A DNA stretch of 64,000 bases, taken from Mariluticola halotolerans. GTDB lineage: Bacteria; Pseudomonadota; Alphaproteobacteria; Rhizobiales; Devosiaceae. Every line of letters begins with the position of its first letter. Positions within the stretch are counted from its first letter, which is position 1. Both the position numbers and the translations under genes were made by a program. Positions 15,770-24,152 of this stretch are shown here, piece after piece. The DNA is taken from positions 1,736,001 to 1,800,000 of the forward strand of contig NZ_CP090960.1 of NCBI RefSeq assembly GCF_021611515.1, written 5' to 3'. Under the pieces are notes generated by a model. The model ran no database searches. It worked only from the letters and a program-made list of their open reading frames with translations, and was not told the origin of the DNA.

Positions 15770-16467
15770 GCAAATCTCAGATCAGTCTGATCGGTCTCGA
15801 TGCCGATGACACGCTCTGGCACAATGAATATTTCTTTCAGCTGACCCAGAAACGGTTTCTGGAATTGCTGGCCGACCATGCCGAGAGCACGCATGCCAGC
15901 GCGCGTTTGCTGGAGGCGGAAAAGCGCAATCTTGCCATTTACGGCTTCGGCATCAAGGGTTTCACCCTGTCGATGATTGAAACGGCGCTGGAAATTACCG
16001 CGGGCCGGGTGCCGGCCTCTGTCATTCAGGAAATCCTTGATGCGGGGCGCGACCTGCTGGCGCATCCGGTTGAGACATTGCCCGGGGTTGAAGACACGGT
16101 GGAGAAACTCGCTAGTGCCTACAAGCTGGTGCTGATCACCAAGGGTGATCTGTTTGATCAGGAACGGAAGCTGGCACAATCGGGCCTTGGCGAGATGTTC
16201 AAGGCGGTCGAGATCGTCAGCGACAAGAACCGGGGCACCTATGAGCGGATTTTCAGCCAGCATGGCGAGGGTCCCGACCAGTCGGTGATGGTGGGGAACT
16301 CGCTGAAATCAGATGTGGTGCCGGCGATCGAGGCCGGTGGCTGGGGCATTTTTGTGCCGCATGAACACGTCTGGGCGGTGGAGCATGCGGATGCGCCAGT
16401 TGATGCGCCGCGTTTCCGCGAAGCCGCCCGGTTTGACGACATCGCGGAAATTATTGAAAAGCTTTAG
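15766..16467 (+). CDS. HAD superfamily hydrolase (phosphatase)
   Basis: A 233-residue HAD hydrolase. Motif I is GLDADDTLW (nucleophile Asp and acid/base Asp), the cap is alpha-helical (about 20-100), motif II is VLITKGD, and the acidic motif IV is embedded in VMVGNSLKSDV. It resembles the FMN/pyrophosphatase-like YjjG subgroup that dephosphorylates small phosphometabolites. The substrate is unknown. It is translationally coupled to the S24 regulator gene. Confidence 0.8.
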   Translation: MSKSQISLIGLDADDTLWHNEYFFQLTQKRFLELLADHAESTHASARLLEAEKRNLAIYGFGIKGFTLSMIETALEITAGRVPASVIQEILDAGRDLLAHPVETLPGVEDTVEKLASAYKLVLITKGDLFDQERKLAQSGLGEMFKAVEIVSDKNRGTYERIFSQHGEGPDQSVMVGNSLKSDVVPAIEAGGWGIFVPHEHVWAVEHADAPVDAPRFREAARFDDIAEIIEKL

Positions 16468-16526
16468 GCCTTTCCGGCCGCATCGGTGGGCGCGGAAAGC
16501 CGGCACCCAGTTTTCTGCACGATGCT

Positions 16527-18140
16527 TTAGCTGACCAATTCGCCGGCCAGCCCCTTTTTGATCAGGGCGCGGGTCTGATCGACACCGTAAAGCGCCGTGA
16601 AGGAGCCGAAGCGCGGCCCCTGATCCTGCCCCAGCAATACCTGATAGAGGGCCTTGAACCAGTCGCGCAGCGGCTCGAAGCCTGCGGCCTTGCCCACTTC
16701 ATAAACAAGGTTCTGAATGGCTTCGGCATCGGTTGAGCCGGAGAATTCCGCAAGGCCTGCATCAAGCGCTTCAAAGGCCTGGCGCTCCTGTTCGTTTGGC
16801 GCGCGGAAGACTTTTGATGGTTTGACGAAATCGTGGAAATAGCGAATGGCAAAGCCGACCAGCCGGTCCAGCTCGGCATGGGTTTCCGGCGAGGCGCCGG
16901 GCACATAATTGGAGATAAAGCCCCAAAGCACGCTCGCATCTTCCGCATTGGCGGCGGAGACGAGATTGAGCAGCAGCCCGAAAGTGACGGGCACGTCCGG
17001 TGTACCGGGATTGCCTGAATGAATGTGAAAGGCTGGGTTTTCCAGCCGTTCCGCCACTGTCTGCCGGCCAAACGCCTCGACAAAAGTGTAATATTCATCG
17101 ACGGCGCGCGGGATCACATCAAAGAACAGCCGCTTGGCCGCCCGGGGTTTCTGGAACATGAACAGCGCCAGGCTTTCGGGCGTGGCATAGTTGAGCCAAT
17201 CCTCGATGGTCAGGCCATTGCCCTTGGATTTTGAAATCTTCTGGCCCTTGTCGTCGAGGAACAATTCGTAATTGAACCCTTCGGGCGGCGTGCCGCCGAG
17301 CGCCTTGACGATGCGGCTGGAGAGACGTACGGAATCGATCAGGTCCTTGCCGGACATTTCGTAATCGACACCAAGGGCGAACCAGCGCAAGGCCCAATCA
17401 GCTTTCCACTGACACTTGACCGCGCCGCCTGTGACCGTGGTTTCGACCTCTTCACCTGTATCGGGATCGACATAGGTGACGGTGCCCTTTTCCACATTGC
17501 GGGCAATCATGGGCACCTGCAGCACGACACCGGTGCGCGGGCTGACCGGCAGGAAGGGTGAATAGGTGGCGCGGCGCTCTGCCCCAAGAGTTGGCAGGAT
17601 GATGTCCATGATCTCGTCATAGACTTCGAGCATGCGCAGCAATGCCTTGTCGAACACACCGGAGGTGTAATAATCGGTGGCGCTGACGAATTCATATTCG
17701 AAGCCGTACTGATCGAGAAATGCCATCAGGCGCGCGTTGTTGGCCGCGCCAAATGAGGGATGTTCGTCAGAGAACGGGTCGGGAATGCGGCTCAGCGGCT
17801 TGCCGATATATTCGGCCATCATTTCCTGATTGGGCACATTGGTTGGCACTTTGCGCAAGCCGTCCATATCGTCGGAAAAACACACCAGACGGGTCGGGAT
17901 TTCATCGCGGGTGAGCAGGCGGAAGGCCGTGCGCACCATGGTTGTGCGCGCCACTTCACCGAACGTGCCGATATGCGGCAGGCCGGAGGGGCCATAGCCG
18001 GTTTCAAACAATACGCTTTTCTCGCCGGTTTTCTCGATCCGGGCCACAATTTTCCGGGCCTCTTCAAAGGGCCAGGCGCGTGCGGTTTGGGCCGCGTCGA
18101 AGGCGGCAGGATCGAGGTCGGGGAGCGTGTTTGACGGCAC
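16527..18140 (-). CDS. lysK: Class I lysyl-tRNA synthetase
   Basis: About 537 residues. It charges tRNA-Lys using a class I Rossmann catalytic domain, as in archaea, alphaproteobacteria and spirochaetes, instead of the class II LysS of most bacteria. The HIGH-type motif is [11 protein letters not shown] and the KMSKS loop is [20 protein letters not shown] and [24 protein letters not shown] are class I LysRS blocks. The C-terminus is helical, for anticodon recognition. I prefer the GTG at 18140, which follows an AAGAG element 8 bases upstream. ATGs at 18167 and 18242 lack a ribosome-binding site and add sequence unlike the family. Confidence 0.9.
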   Translation of the reverse strand: MPSNTLPDLDPAAFDAAQTARAWPFEEARKIVARIEKTGEKSVLFETGYGPSGLPHIGTFGEVARTTMVRTAFRLLTRDEIPTRLVCFSDDMDGLRKVPTNVPNQEMMAEYIGKPLSRIPDPFSDEHPSFGAANNARLMAFLDQYGFEYEFVSATDYYTSGVFDKALLRMLEVYDEIMDIILPTLGAERRATYSPFLPVSPRTGVVLQVPMIARNVEKGTVTYVDPDTGEEVETTVTGGAVKCQWKADWALRWFALGVDYEMSGKDLIDSVRLSSRIVKALGGTPPEGFNYELFLDDKGQKISKSKGNGLTIEDWLNYATPESLALFMFQKPRAAKRLFFDVIPRAVDEYYTFVEAFGRQTVAERLENPAFHIHSGNPGTPDVPVTFGLLLNLVSAANAEDASVLWGFISNYVPGASPETHAELDRLVGFAIRYFHDFVKPSKVFRAPNEQERQAFEALDAGLAEFSGSTDAEAIQNLVYEVGKAAGFEPLRDWFKALYQVLLGQDQGPRFGSFTALYGVDQTRALIKKGLAGELVS

Positions 18141-18309
18141 TTTTACATCTCTTTGCTTGCAGCCCATCCAGCGGGCCTGGCTGGTGTCGCATCCGAGAGC
18201 GGTCTGCGTCAACATTTTCAATCTCGACCGCAACCTTGTCATGCGCCATCATGGTGCCTAGGTAAGGCGCACCTTATTACTTCCAAAAGATAATATTTCG
18301 GAGAATGTC

Positions 18310-18717
18310 ATGTCCCTGTCGCCGCAAGATGCCCTGGTCTATCTCATGGTGGTCACCTCCGCCGCTGACACAGACATGACTGCCCCGGAACTGGACCGGA
18401 TTGCCGGACTGGTGGAACGCCTGCCCGTGTTCGAGGGCTATGACCGGCTGCAACTTTCCGAAATCGCCGGCCAATGCGTCGAGGCCATGAGCCGGGTTGA
18501 TGACCTTGAGCAGATTCTGGACGAAGTGCTGGATGCCCTGCCCGAGCGGCTGCACGACACGGCCTATGCGCTGGCGGTGGAAGTGGCGGCAGTTGATCTC
18601 GATCTGGGGCAGGAAGAATTGCGCTGGCTGGAAATGATCCGTGACAGGCTGAAGCTGGACCGGTTGACCACGGCTGCAATCGAGGTGGCGGCACGGGCCC
18701 GGTTGCGCAAGGCCTAA
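18310..18717 (+). CDS. TerB-like (tellurite-resistance B fold) protein
   Basis: A 135-residue all-helical acidic protein. Text such as ALVYLMVVTSAADTDMTAPELDRI and YALAVEVAAVDLDLGQEELRWLEMI shows the two metal-binding-like acidic helix pairs of the TerB fold (D/E at helix ends). Single-domain TerB proteins of this kind are widespread; despite the name they are seldom tied to tellurite resistance, and the function is unknown. No other ter genes are nearby. Confidence 0.75.
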   Translation: MSLSPQDALVYLMVVTSAADTDMTAPELDRIAGLVERLPVFEGYDRLQLSEIAGQCVEAMSRVDDLEQILDEVLDALPERLHDTAYALAVEVAAVDLDLGQEELRWLEMIRDRLKLDRLTTAAIEVAARARLRKA

Positions 18718-18812
18718 AACCAGGATCACGCCGAATTGTGCGGGTTTTATTGGCGTGCGCTGCTCGTTTATGTTTATATTAGACTGTTGTCATATACATA
18801 AGGCGTTTGCGT

Positions 18813-19652
18813 GTGACCCTTTTCGGCCTGAGCGAAGGCGCTCTCAGATTTTCGATCTTTCTGGCGATCTTTCTCGCCATGACGGCCCTCGAGGCCTTCC
18901 TGCCGCGGCGGGCGCGGCGGTTTCCGCGCGGGCAGCGCTGGTTCACCAATATCGGGGTGTTGTTTGCCGATTATCTGGCGGTCGCGGCGATGACCTTTGT
19001 GGTGCCCATCACCGCAGCATTGGCCGCGCTCTGGGCTGAAGCCAACAGCTTTGGTCTGTTCTATCAGCTCGACTGGCCGCTTTGGCTGGTGTGGCTCATC
19101 AGCTTTATCGTGCTGGATTTCGTGATCTGGGGCCAGCATGTGGTCACCCACAAAATTCCGCTATTGTGGCGCATTCACCGGGTGCACCATTCCGATGAGG
19201 ATCTGGATGCAACCAGCGCTGTGCGTTTTCATCCGCTGGAAATCCTCTTGTCGATTTTCGTCAAGGCGCTGGCGGTTGTGCTGCTGGGCGCGCCTGTGGT
19301 GCTGGTGGTTATATTTGAGGCCATTGTGAACGGGTCGGCCCTGTTCAACCATGCCAACCTGAAATTGCCGCTCTGGCTCGACAAGTGGCTGCGCCTGATC
19401 CTTGTGACACCGGATATGCACCGGGTGCATCATTCCGTCATCCATCGCGAGACGGACAGCAATTACGGGTTTGCGCTATCAATCTGGGACCGGCTGTTCC
19501 GCACCTATAACGACCAGCCGGAAATGGGGCATGAGGGCATGACCATTGGCCTGTCGGAATGGCAGGATGATGCGCCCACACGCCTGGGATGGACGCTTGC
19601 CTTGCCCTTCCGCACCCCGCCAAAATCCCCGCCGCCGGTCAATAAAAGCTGA
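18813..19652 (+). CDS. Sterol desaturase / fatty acid hydroxylase family protein
   Basis: A 279-residue membrane di-iron oxygenase. About four membrane helices are separated by the histidine clusters HVVTH, HRVHHSDED and the late HRVHHSVIHRE, which together supply the eight or more His ligands of the di-iron site. Family members hydroxylate or desaturate lipids, sterols, hopanoids or carotenoids, and the substrate here is unknown. The start is uncertain: GTG at 18813 has AAGG about 9 bases upstream, while a TTG at 18807 is too close to it. The 3' end overlaps the convergent binding-protein gene by 14 bases. Confidence 0.8.
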   Translation: MTLFGLSEGALRFSIFLAIFLAMTALEAFLPRRARRFPRGQRWFTNIGVLFADYLAVAAMTFVVPITAALAALWAEANSFGLFYQLDWPLWLVWLISFIVLDFVIWGQHVVTHKIPLLWRIHRVHHSDEDLDATSAVRFHPLEILLSIFVKALAVVLLGAPVVLVVIFEAIVNGSALFNHANLKLPLWLDKWLRLILVTPDMHRVHHSVIHRETDSNYGFALSIWDRLFRTYNDQPEMGHEGMTIGLSEWQDDAPTRLGWTLALPFRTPPKSPPPVNKS

Positions 19653-20448
19653 CAGGGAACCAGCGCAGATAGAGTTCGTCGAGCTTGCCATTGCGTTTGA
19701 GTTGCGCGAGCGCTGTGTTGACCGCATTGCGCACATTGCCGCGTCCGGCGGGAATGGCAGCGGCCAACCCCTCGCCGAACCAGTGCGGACTGAAATAGGG
19801 GTCGCCCGCGAACGCGCAGCAATTCCCGCTCTCGTTGAGCCAGAACGAGGCCCGCATGGCGTCGCCGAAATAGGCATCCACCTCCCCTTCCCGCACGGCT
19901 TCGAGCGCCAGGATTTCGTTGTCGAAGGGCACCAGCTCACGCGCGGGCATATTGGCTTGCAGAAACCGGGCATGGGCCGAACCGTCGCGCACCGCGATTT
20001 TCTTGTCGCCGGGCATCGTCGCAGTGAAATCGGCCGCCACGTCCCGCATCGTTACGAAACGGCCCGGTAGCATCAGGTAAAGGGAGGAGAAATCGAATTG
20101 CTCGGCGGAGATTTCGTCAATCGCCAGCCCGGCGAGCAGAACATCGCCCTGATTGCTGGCCAGCGCGTCGGCCACCTGGTCCCAGGGCCAGGCCTGCACC
20201 GTGCAGGATACGTCAAGCACCGTGCAGATCGCCTTGGCCAGGTCGATGTGAAAGCCGACCAGTTCCCCGCCATCATCGCGATAATTGAAGGGGGGAAAAT
20301 CGGCGCTGGTGAGAAAGCGGATCGCGGGCACGCCTGCCAGATCAGCGGCTTCTTCACGGGCGCTTGGATCGGCATGAAAGGGCAAGGCTTGCGCCAGGGC
20401 GGCCGCAGAAAATCCAAGCAGGAAACACAAACTGATCAGCACGCGCAT
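19639..20448 (-). CDS. Periplasmic substrate-binding protein, amino-acid (SBP_bac_3) type
   Basis: A 269-residue secreted protein. An N-terminal signal peptide (VLISLCFLLGFSAAALAQA) is followed by a family 3 solute-binding domain: IRFLTSADFPPFNYRDDGGELVGFHIDLAKAI is the classic opening, and LFFGDAMRAS-like and ALAQLKRNGKLDELYLRWF segments close it. It would bind a polar amino acid or related solute in the periplasm. No ABC permease genes are adjacent, so it is either an orphan receptor or serves a transporter encoded elsewhere. Confidence 0.8.
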   Translation of the reverse strand: MRVLISLCFLLGFSAAALAQALPFHADPSAREEAADLAGVPAIRFLTSADFPPFNYRDDGGELVGFHIDLAKAICTVLDVSCTVQAWPWDQVADALASNQGDVLLAGLAIDEISAEQFDFSSLYLMLPGRFVTMRDVAADFTATMPGDKKIAVRDGSAHARFLQANMPARELVPFDNEILALEAVREGEVDAYFGDAMRASFWLNESGNCCAFAGDPYFSPHWFGEGLAAAIPAGRGNVRNAVNTALAQLKRNGKLDELYLRWFPVSFY

Positions 20449-20665
20449 GACACAACATCGCCTCGCAAAGAATCATGACCCCAGTGCTCTAGCATAAACC
20501 GGGCAGCCGGGCCGATGTCGAATGCGAAAGATCACGCTGGAAGTTCAGCCAGAAGGCACGCGGCCACGGCTCCCTTTTGTGCCTGCCACGCATATATAAT
20601 ATAATCAGGCCCAACTCCCACTTGCACTTAATGCACACAAATGTAGAATTAGTATAATTACTTAT

Positions 20666-20685
20666 TTTGTTGATAACTCAACAAA
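20666..20685. promoter_or_regulatory. AT-rich palindrome upstream of the interrupted glycosyltransferase gene
   Basis: The 260-base gap before the glycosyltransferase gene is strikingly AT-rich and holds no gene. It contains an 8-bp inverted repeat, TTTGTTGA (20666-20673) and TCAACAAA (20678-20685), 25 bases before the ATG. The position suggests an operator overlapping the promoter or leader. The binding protein is unknown. Confidence 0.4.
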
Positions 20686-20709
20686 TGATTACGCAGGTAT
20701 TTTAACCAC

Positions 20710-21499
20710 ATGCTGGATTTAATATCTTTAATTCAATTTATACTTCAAGACAAAGTCCAATCCCACGACGAGGCTGCTTCGATTGTGGTGGATGCTGGCA
20801 GGCTTGAAGCCGAGTTATTGCTGCACATCGCCCACCGTTTCGCAATTTCCGGGACTGACATCTATGCCCACAGCGCGCAGTTTTGCGGCTTGCCGTTTTC
20901 ACCAGTTGTGCCCGATGGGCTGATCCGGGATATCGATGGCAGCCATATCGACCGGCTGGGTGATATGCGCAGTGTGACCGTAAGAGTTCAGGATCGCGAT
21001 ATCCTGTTTCTGGCACCCGGGGCGGCGCAAATGCTGGCGCTTGCACACAGACGGCAAAGCGGTCTGTCGCTGATGCGGGATATCTGTGTAGTCCCGCCGG
21101 CCGCGTTGCGCGCGGCGCTGATCCGCGCGCATGCTGATAATTTGCTGCAATTCTCGCGGCAACGGCTCGCGCGCCGCTGGCCGTTTGCAAGCGCTCATCT
21201 GGATCTTACCCTTGCTGCGCGGCTGGGGTTCGTTACCCTGCTGAGTGCGCTTGTGGGTGTGACGGCACTGGTGCCTTTTGCCCTGTCGGCGATCCTGCTG
21301 CCGCTGTTGGCCCTGCTGTTTCTACCGCCGTCCTTTTTCCGGCTGGCCGCGCTGATGGAAAAGCCGAAGCGGCCACGGCCGGCGGATGAGAGCCTGCTCC
21401 CCGACATCGCCTTGCCGGTTTATAGCGTGCTTATTCCGTTGCGCGATGAAACCGGCATGGTGCCGCAGCTGGCCGCGGCCATGCGCGCGCTCGATTATC
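20710..21499 (+). pseudogene. Family 2 glycosyltransferase, 5' part, disrupted by IS1595-type insertion
   Basis: The first 263 codons of a processive-type glycosyltransferase. An N-terminal domain of about 165 residues without clear homology by eye is followed by two membrane helices (about 175-215) and the start of the GT-A domain (PVYSVLIPLRDETGMVPQLAAAMRALDYP). The mobile element enters right after ALDYP; translation then runs 15 codons into the element and stops at 21546. Joining base 21499 to base 25144 restores one frame of 634 codons including stop. The product is probably inactive in this strain because DXD and QxxRW motifs lie in the severed part. Confidence 0.9.
21492..21499. repeat. 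Left copy of the 8-bp target site duplication (CGATTATC)
   Basis: CGATTATC immediately precedes the left inverted repeat and recurs at 25136-25143 immediately after the right one. Eight-base duplications are typical of IS1595-family transposition. The sequence belongs to the glycosyltransferase coding region (Leu-Asp-Tyr-Pro codons). Confidence 0.92.
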
Positions 21500-21524
21500 C
21501 GGCCTTATGTATCAAGCGCACCAA
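21500..21524 (+). repeat. Left terminal inverted repeat of the IS1595-type element (25 bp)
   Basis: Starts CGGCCTTATGTATCAAG and is the exact reverse complement of 25111-25135 over all 25 bases; identity ends at base 26. It should be the transposase recognition end. Confidence 0.92.
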
Positions 21525-21567
21525 ATTCACGCACGAATATAACTGAATCCAGTGCTATTGTCACGGC

Positions 21568-21996
21568 ATGAGCGACATGCCACAAGTTTTAAACACCCTG
21601 CACACCAAAGCCGACAAGATAGCTGCACACATAGCCAGCCTTGAAGCTGAGATAGACCAAGCCCGCATGGCACTGGCACATGTAAACGCAACAATCGTCC
21701 TGTTTGAGGCACCAGACGCACAAAGCCGCCAGCCCGCGCTTATGGACGTGAACCGGCTGTTCAAGCGCCGTGAGGTCTCACAACTGTGCGCTGAGGCACT
21801 ACAGGGCGGGCCAATGGATACGCGGGCGCTGGCGCTCTATATCATTCGCAAAAAGGGCTTTGATGAAAACGACCGGCACTTAAAGAAGGCGGTCGCATTT
21901 CGCGTTGTGCAAGCACTGAGATTGCAGGAAAAGCGGGGCGGGCCGATAAAAAGAGTCGGGAAGCATCAAAATGTAGTGATCTGGGAACGGTCTTAA
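21568..21996 (+). CDS. Element-borne hypothetical protein with coiled coil and winged-helix-like end
   Basis: A 142-residue protein 44 bases inside the left terminal repeat. Residues about 5-45 (LHTKADKIAAHIASLEAEIDQARMALAHVNATI) have heptad spacing typical of a coiled coil. Residues about 60-138 (REVSQLCAEALQGGPMDTRALALYIIRKKGF and RVVQALRLQEKRGGPIKRVGKHQNVVIWE) look like a winged-helix domain ending in a beta-wing. I recall similar hypothetical proteins near mobile elements in alphaproteobacteria, but no named family. It may be a regulator or accessory factor of the element; that is inference. Only a weak ribosome-binding site precedes the ATG. Confidence 0.7.
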   Translation: MSDMPQVLNTLHTKADKIAAHIASLEAEIDQARMALAHVNATIVLFEAPDAQSRQPALMDVNRLFKRREVSQLCAEALQGGPMDTRALALYIIRKKGFDENDRHLKKAVAFRVVQALRLQEKRGGPIKRVGKHQNVVIWERS

Positions 21997-22119
21997 ATCT
22001 GCCGAGTTCACCCCTTATGTTAAGAGAAACTTGACAACCAAGCCTTTCTAATGCCTCAATCTGTCAAGGCGGAGGGGTTTTGGTTGAGTTCTTTATGTCT
22101 CGACCAAAGGAGCGCAAAA

Positions 22120-22320
22120 ATGGATTTTGATTTTCTCATTTTGCTGCCGTTTGTTGCGGTGGTCGGTGGACTGGTCACTCTCAATGGCTTGTTGGTACTG
22201 TTGAGGCTATCTCATCACGGTAAAGACGCCAATCGTCTTGTGAGCTTTGTCGCTCCCTTGATTACATTGTTAAAACTCGGCGGTCGGTCTGGCCCAAGTG
22301 GCGAGCATCGAAAAGCCTAG
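22120..22320 (+). CDS. Element-borne small membrane protein (66 aa)
   Basis: A 66-residue protein with one strongly hydrophobic segment (about residues 4-28, DFLILLPFVAVVGGLVTLNGL) followed by a short basic tail. The start at 22120 is well supported: AAGGAG lies 7 bases upstream. I do not recognise a family. The next small membrane gene begins within about 20 bases, so they form a pair. Single-helix proteins in mobile elements can be holin-like, toxin-like or subunits of membrane complexes; nothing here distinguishes these. Confidence 0.6.
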   Translation: MDFDFLILLPFVAVVGGLVTLNGLLVLLRLSHHGKDANRLVSFVAPLITLLKLGGRSGPSGEHRKA

Positions 22321-22340
22321 TTCAGGCAAGTGGGGGCGCT

Positions 22341-22601
22341 TTGTACTGGACTGGTGTGCTCGGCAGTTTTGCCGTTGAAATAGGTGCCGCTTTAAAAATT
22401 TGTACTGAGATAGGCGGTAAAACCCCGCCAATGTACAAAGAGCCGTTCTATTTGGGTGTACGAATTGCTCTTGCGCTGGCCGCTGCCGGTCCGCTGGCTG
22501 CATTTTTGTCCAACGGAAGCGGACTAACGGCATTTTATCTGGGCGCAAGCGCTCCATTGGTTCTTGACCAACTAGCCAAGGGTATCCGCCCAAGTGAATA
22601 G
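22341..22601 (+). CDS. Element-borne small membrane protein, start uncertain, possible frameshift
   Basis: An 86-codon frame with two hydrophobic stretches (GVLGSFAVEIGAAL and GVRIALALAAAGPLAAFL) and a hydrophilic end (LDQLAKGIRPSE). The only in-frame initiator near the start is a TTG at 22341 with no ribosome-binding site. In another frame a GTG at 22298 overlaps the upstream gene and reads VASIEKPSSGKWGRFVLDW, a sensible cytoplasmic N-terminus, before crossing into this frame near 22350-22360. Either a single-base shift has broken the gene or the true start is non-canonical. No family is recognised. Confidence 0.45.
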   Translation: MYWTGVLGSFAVEIGAALKICTEIGGKTPPMYKEPFYLGVRIALALAAAGPLAAFLSNGSGLTAFYLGASAPLVLDQLAKGIRPSE

Positions 22602-22633
22602 GCGCGTCCGCAAGAATACTAATGTGGTGGTGT

Positions 22634-22664
22634 GGGGAATGGCGTAGCCGCCACTCCCCTTTTT
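22634..22664 (+). terminator. Intrinsic terminator after the small membrane gene pair
   Basis: An 11-bp stem, GGGGAATGGCG (22634-22644) with CGCCACTCCCC (22649-22659), carries one mismatch and a TAGC loop and is followed by TTTTT. It ends the rightward transcript of the element's left half, just before the leftward HTH gene stops. Confidence 0.75.
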
Positions 22665-22671
22665 GTTCCGG

Positions 22672-22881
22672 CTAGGCGGGTTCAGCAGGAACGCGCTTGC
22701 GCGCTTCCGCTTCACTGCCAACGTGCATGCGATGCTTAACAACATCACTTACACGTCCCGGGTTGACGTCGAACTCAGCGGCAATACGATTGTGGAAGTG
22801 ACCTTCCCAAACCATGAGCCAAATACGAACAGCGTCTTCAAAAGTAAGCCGATAACTCGGCGTTCTTACGTTTCCGGTCAT
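22672..22881 (-). CDS. Element-borne small helix-turn-helix protein (69 aa)
   Basis: A 69-residue basic protein. The core RLTFEDAVRIWLMVWEGHFHNRIAAEFDVNPGRVSDVVK reads as two helices then a helix-turn-helix (HNRIAAEFDVNPGRVSDVVK), with a charged C-terminal tail (SEAEARKR). Comparable short proteins beginning with an RLTFEDAV-like block occur in Rhizobiales and are usually annotated as hypothetical. A DNA-binding role is inferred. A rightward frame over the same bases (22663-22917) is rejected because only the minus-strand product has recognisable structure. It lies downstream of the transposase gene on the same strand, with 229 bases between stop and start. Confidence 0.65.
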   Translation of the reverse strand: MTGNVRTPSYRLTFEDAVRIWLMVWEGHFHNRIAAEFDVNPGRVSDVVKHRMHVGSEAEARKRVPAEPA

Positions 22882-22920
22882 ATAAAGATTCCTCTATATG
22901 GGCCGGAAGGCTATTGATAA

Positions 22921-23016
22921 AGCACGGCATATCGTGCTACTAAAAGTTGTGTTTAGATCAATGGCCAACCGGCCAAGGTTCAAATTAGGGTCGGTATCGT
23001 TAGCGCGATATCGGCC
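22921..23016. other. Run of hairpins between the element's HTH gene and transposase
   Basis: The 229-base gap between the transposase stop and the HTH start holds three inverted repeats: AGCACG/CGTGCT (22921-22926 and 22933-22938), TGGCC/GGCCA around 22962-22975, and an 11-bp stem with two G-U pairs, GGTCGGTATCG (22989-22999) with CGATATCGGCC (23006-23016). None is followed by a clear T-run on the minus strand. This could be a structured RNA, an attenuator or a replication/recombination site. No coding sequence is seen in it. Confidence 0.4.
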
Positions 23017-23110
23017 TCGTTTGATAGCGGATTCCAACAAACGTCATCATTTTATCATATTGTTAACCCTTTGACCAGACTCACTAAAAAGTGGCCTGTT
23101 CTGGTTCGGT

Positions 23111-24070
23111 TCACGCTGCGTTCCGCTGCCAATAACCCTTCCAATTTCGACTAACTGGATGCGCCATTGCATTAGCAACGGTAGCAAAAGCATTTTCGCC
23201 ATTTGACCGACGGCGGTGATCTTCCAGCCATGCAGCATGCGCGCTGTACTGGTGCAGGTACTTGGGCGAAACGCCGTGGTGCTGGCCCGTTACCATGCGG
23301 CGCAAACGGCTAAAGAAGCTTTCAACGGCATTGGTGTTTGCGCCATCGGCTGAATAAGCCTCAGAGTGATTGATGCGGCCAACGGTCCAAGCGTCGTGCA
23401 AGTGGTCCCAATGGCTACCTTCATCGGCATACACAACCGTTGCCATGCGAGAAATAACCTCAGAGGCGATCTGTACGCCCTCAGCTTCGGTCTTGCGCAC
23501 AAAGGTCAGCGTCCGGCCCATGCGCTCACGCAGGGCGATAACAACACGACGCTTGCCTGTCTGGTGACGTGCAAGGCGACGATCAACGCGATCTTCAACA
23601 TGGTTGGCAGGGCGGATATGACCGCCAAAGTATGCCCCATCGATCTCGACTTCACCGTCAAGCGTATGGCCTTTAGTTTCAGCGGCCATTGCCTCGCGCA
23701 GTTTGTGCGACATGACAAAAGCGGTTTTATACTGGCAATCCAGATCACGGCTTAACTGGCTGGCACTAATGCCCTTCACCGCGTTCACGAAAATGCAGAT
23801 TGCAGCCAGCAAGTCACAGAATGACATTTTGCGGCTGGCAAAGATTGTGCCGCTGGTCACTGAGAACTGGCGATAGCATGCCTTGCACTTGAACTTGCGG
23901 CGCGTGGTGATTTCGTAAGTCTCGCAGCAACCGCAATCAGGACAAACAGGTTCCCCGCCTTCCCAGCGCATTGCCTTGAAGGTGTCATATGCAGCGCCTT
24001 CGCCAGACTTGTAGATTTCCTTGAGGGAAAGGGTGCGGGCTGCTGCTGAAAGTAGGAAATGCTGTGCCAT
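23111..24070 (-). CDS. IS1595-family (ISXO2-like) transposase
   Basis: A 319-residue DDE transposase. An N-terminal zinc ribbon (CPDC at residues 43-46 and CKAC at 62-65) precedes the catalytic core. Metal-binding positions are D144 in EIDGAYFGG, D216 in YADEGSHWD, and the N247/E250 pair in TNAVESFFSRLRR, with the NHSEAYS block between: the ISXO2-like pattern. It appears complete and so probably active. I start at the ATG at 24070, which has GGAG 9 bases upstream; the frame continues to 24133 but without support. It is divergent from the DUF6471-like gene across a shared promoter region. Confidence 0.92.
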   Translation of the reverse strand: MAQHFLLSAAARTLSLKEIYKSGEGAAYDTFKAMRWEGGEPVCPDCGCCETYEITTRRKFKCKACYRQFSVTSGTIFASRKMSFCDLLAAICIFVNAVKGISASQLSRDLDCQYKTAFVMSHKLREAMAAETKGHTLDGEVEIDGAYFGGHIRPANHVEDRVDRRLARHQTGKRRVVIALRERMGRTLTFVRKTEAEGVQIASEVISRMATVVYADEGSHWDHLHDAWTVGRINHSEAYSADGANTNAVESFFSRLRRMVTGQHHGVSPKYLHQYSAHAAWLEDHRRRSNGENAFATVANAMAHPVSRNWKGYWQRNAA

Positions 24071-24082
24071 TGTAACTATCTC

Positions 24083-24152
24083 CGATACGTATGTATCGTA
24101 TATAGTACGTTGACGTAGCTTGTGCAAGGGCATATGTAATCATTTACGATAC
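24083..24152. promoter_or_regulatory. Divergent promoter region with paired operator-like repeats
   Basis: Between the transposase and DUF6471-like starts, GTATCGTA (24093-24100) and its exact inverse TACGATAC (24145-24152) face each other. The left copy is part of a tighter palindrome, CGATAC-GTAT-GTATCG (24083-24098). Between them is a sigma70-like promoter on the plus strand: TTGACG (24110-24115), a 17-base spacer, TATGTA (24133-24138). The right repeat would fall near the transcription start. The layout fits repression of both genes by one element-encoded regulator. Confidence 0.55.

Noticed and set aside
16470-16499. CTTTCCG/CGGAAAG inverted repeat between the HAD gene and lysK as a terminator
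   Set aside because: The stem is only 7 bp with a 16-base loop and no T-run at the right place, so it was not listed as a feature.
18310-18717. Tellurite resistance locus
   Set aside because: Only a lone TerB-fold gene is present, without terC, terD or terZ; single TerB-like genes are common and not evidence for resistance.
22663-22917. Plus-strand 84-codon frame in the mobile element
   Set aside because: It overlaps the minus-strand HTH gene, has no ribosome-binding site and gives a product without structure resembling any family.
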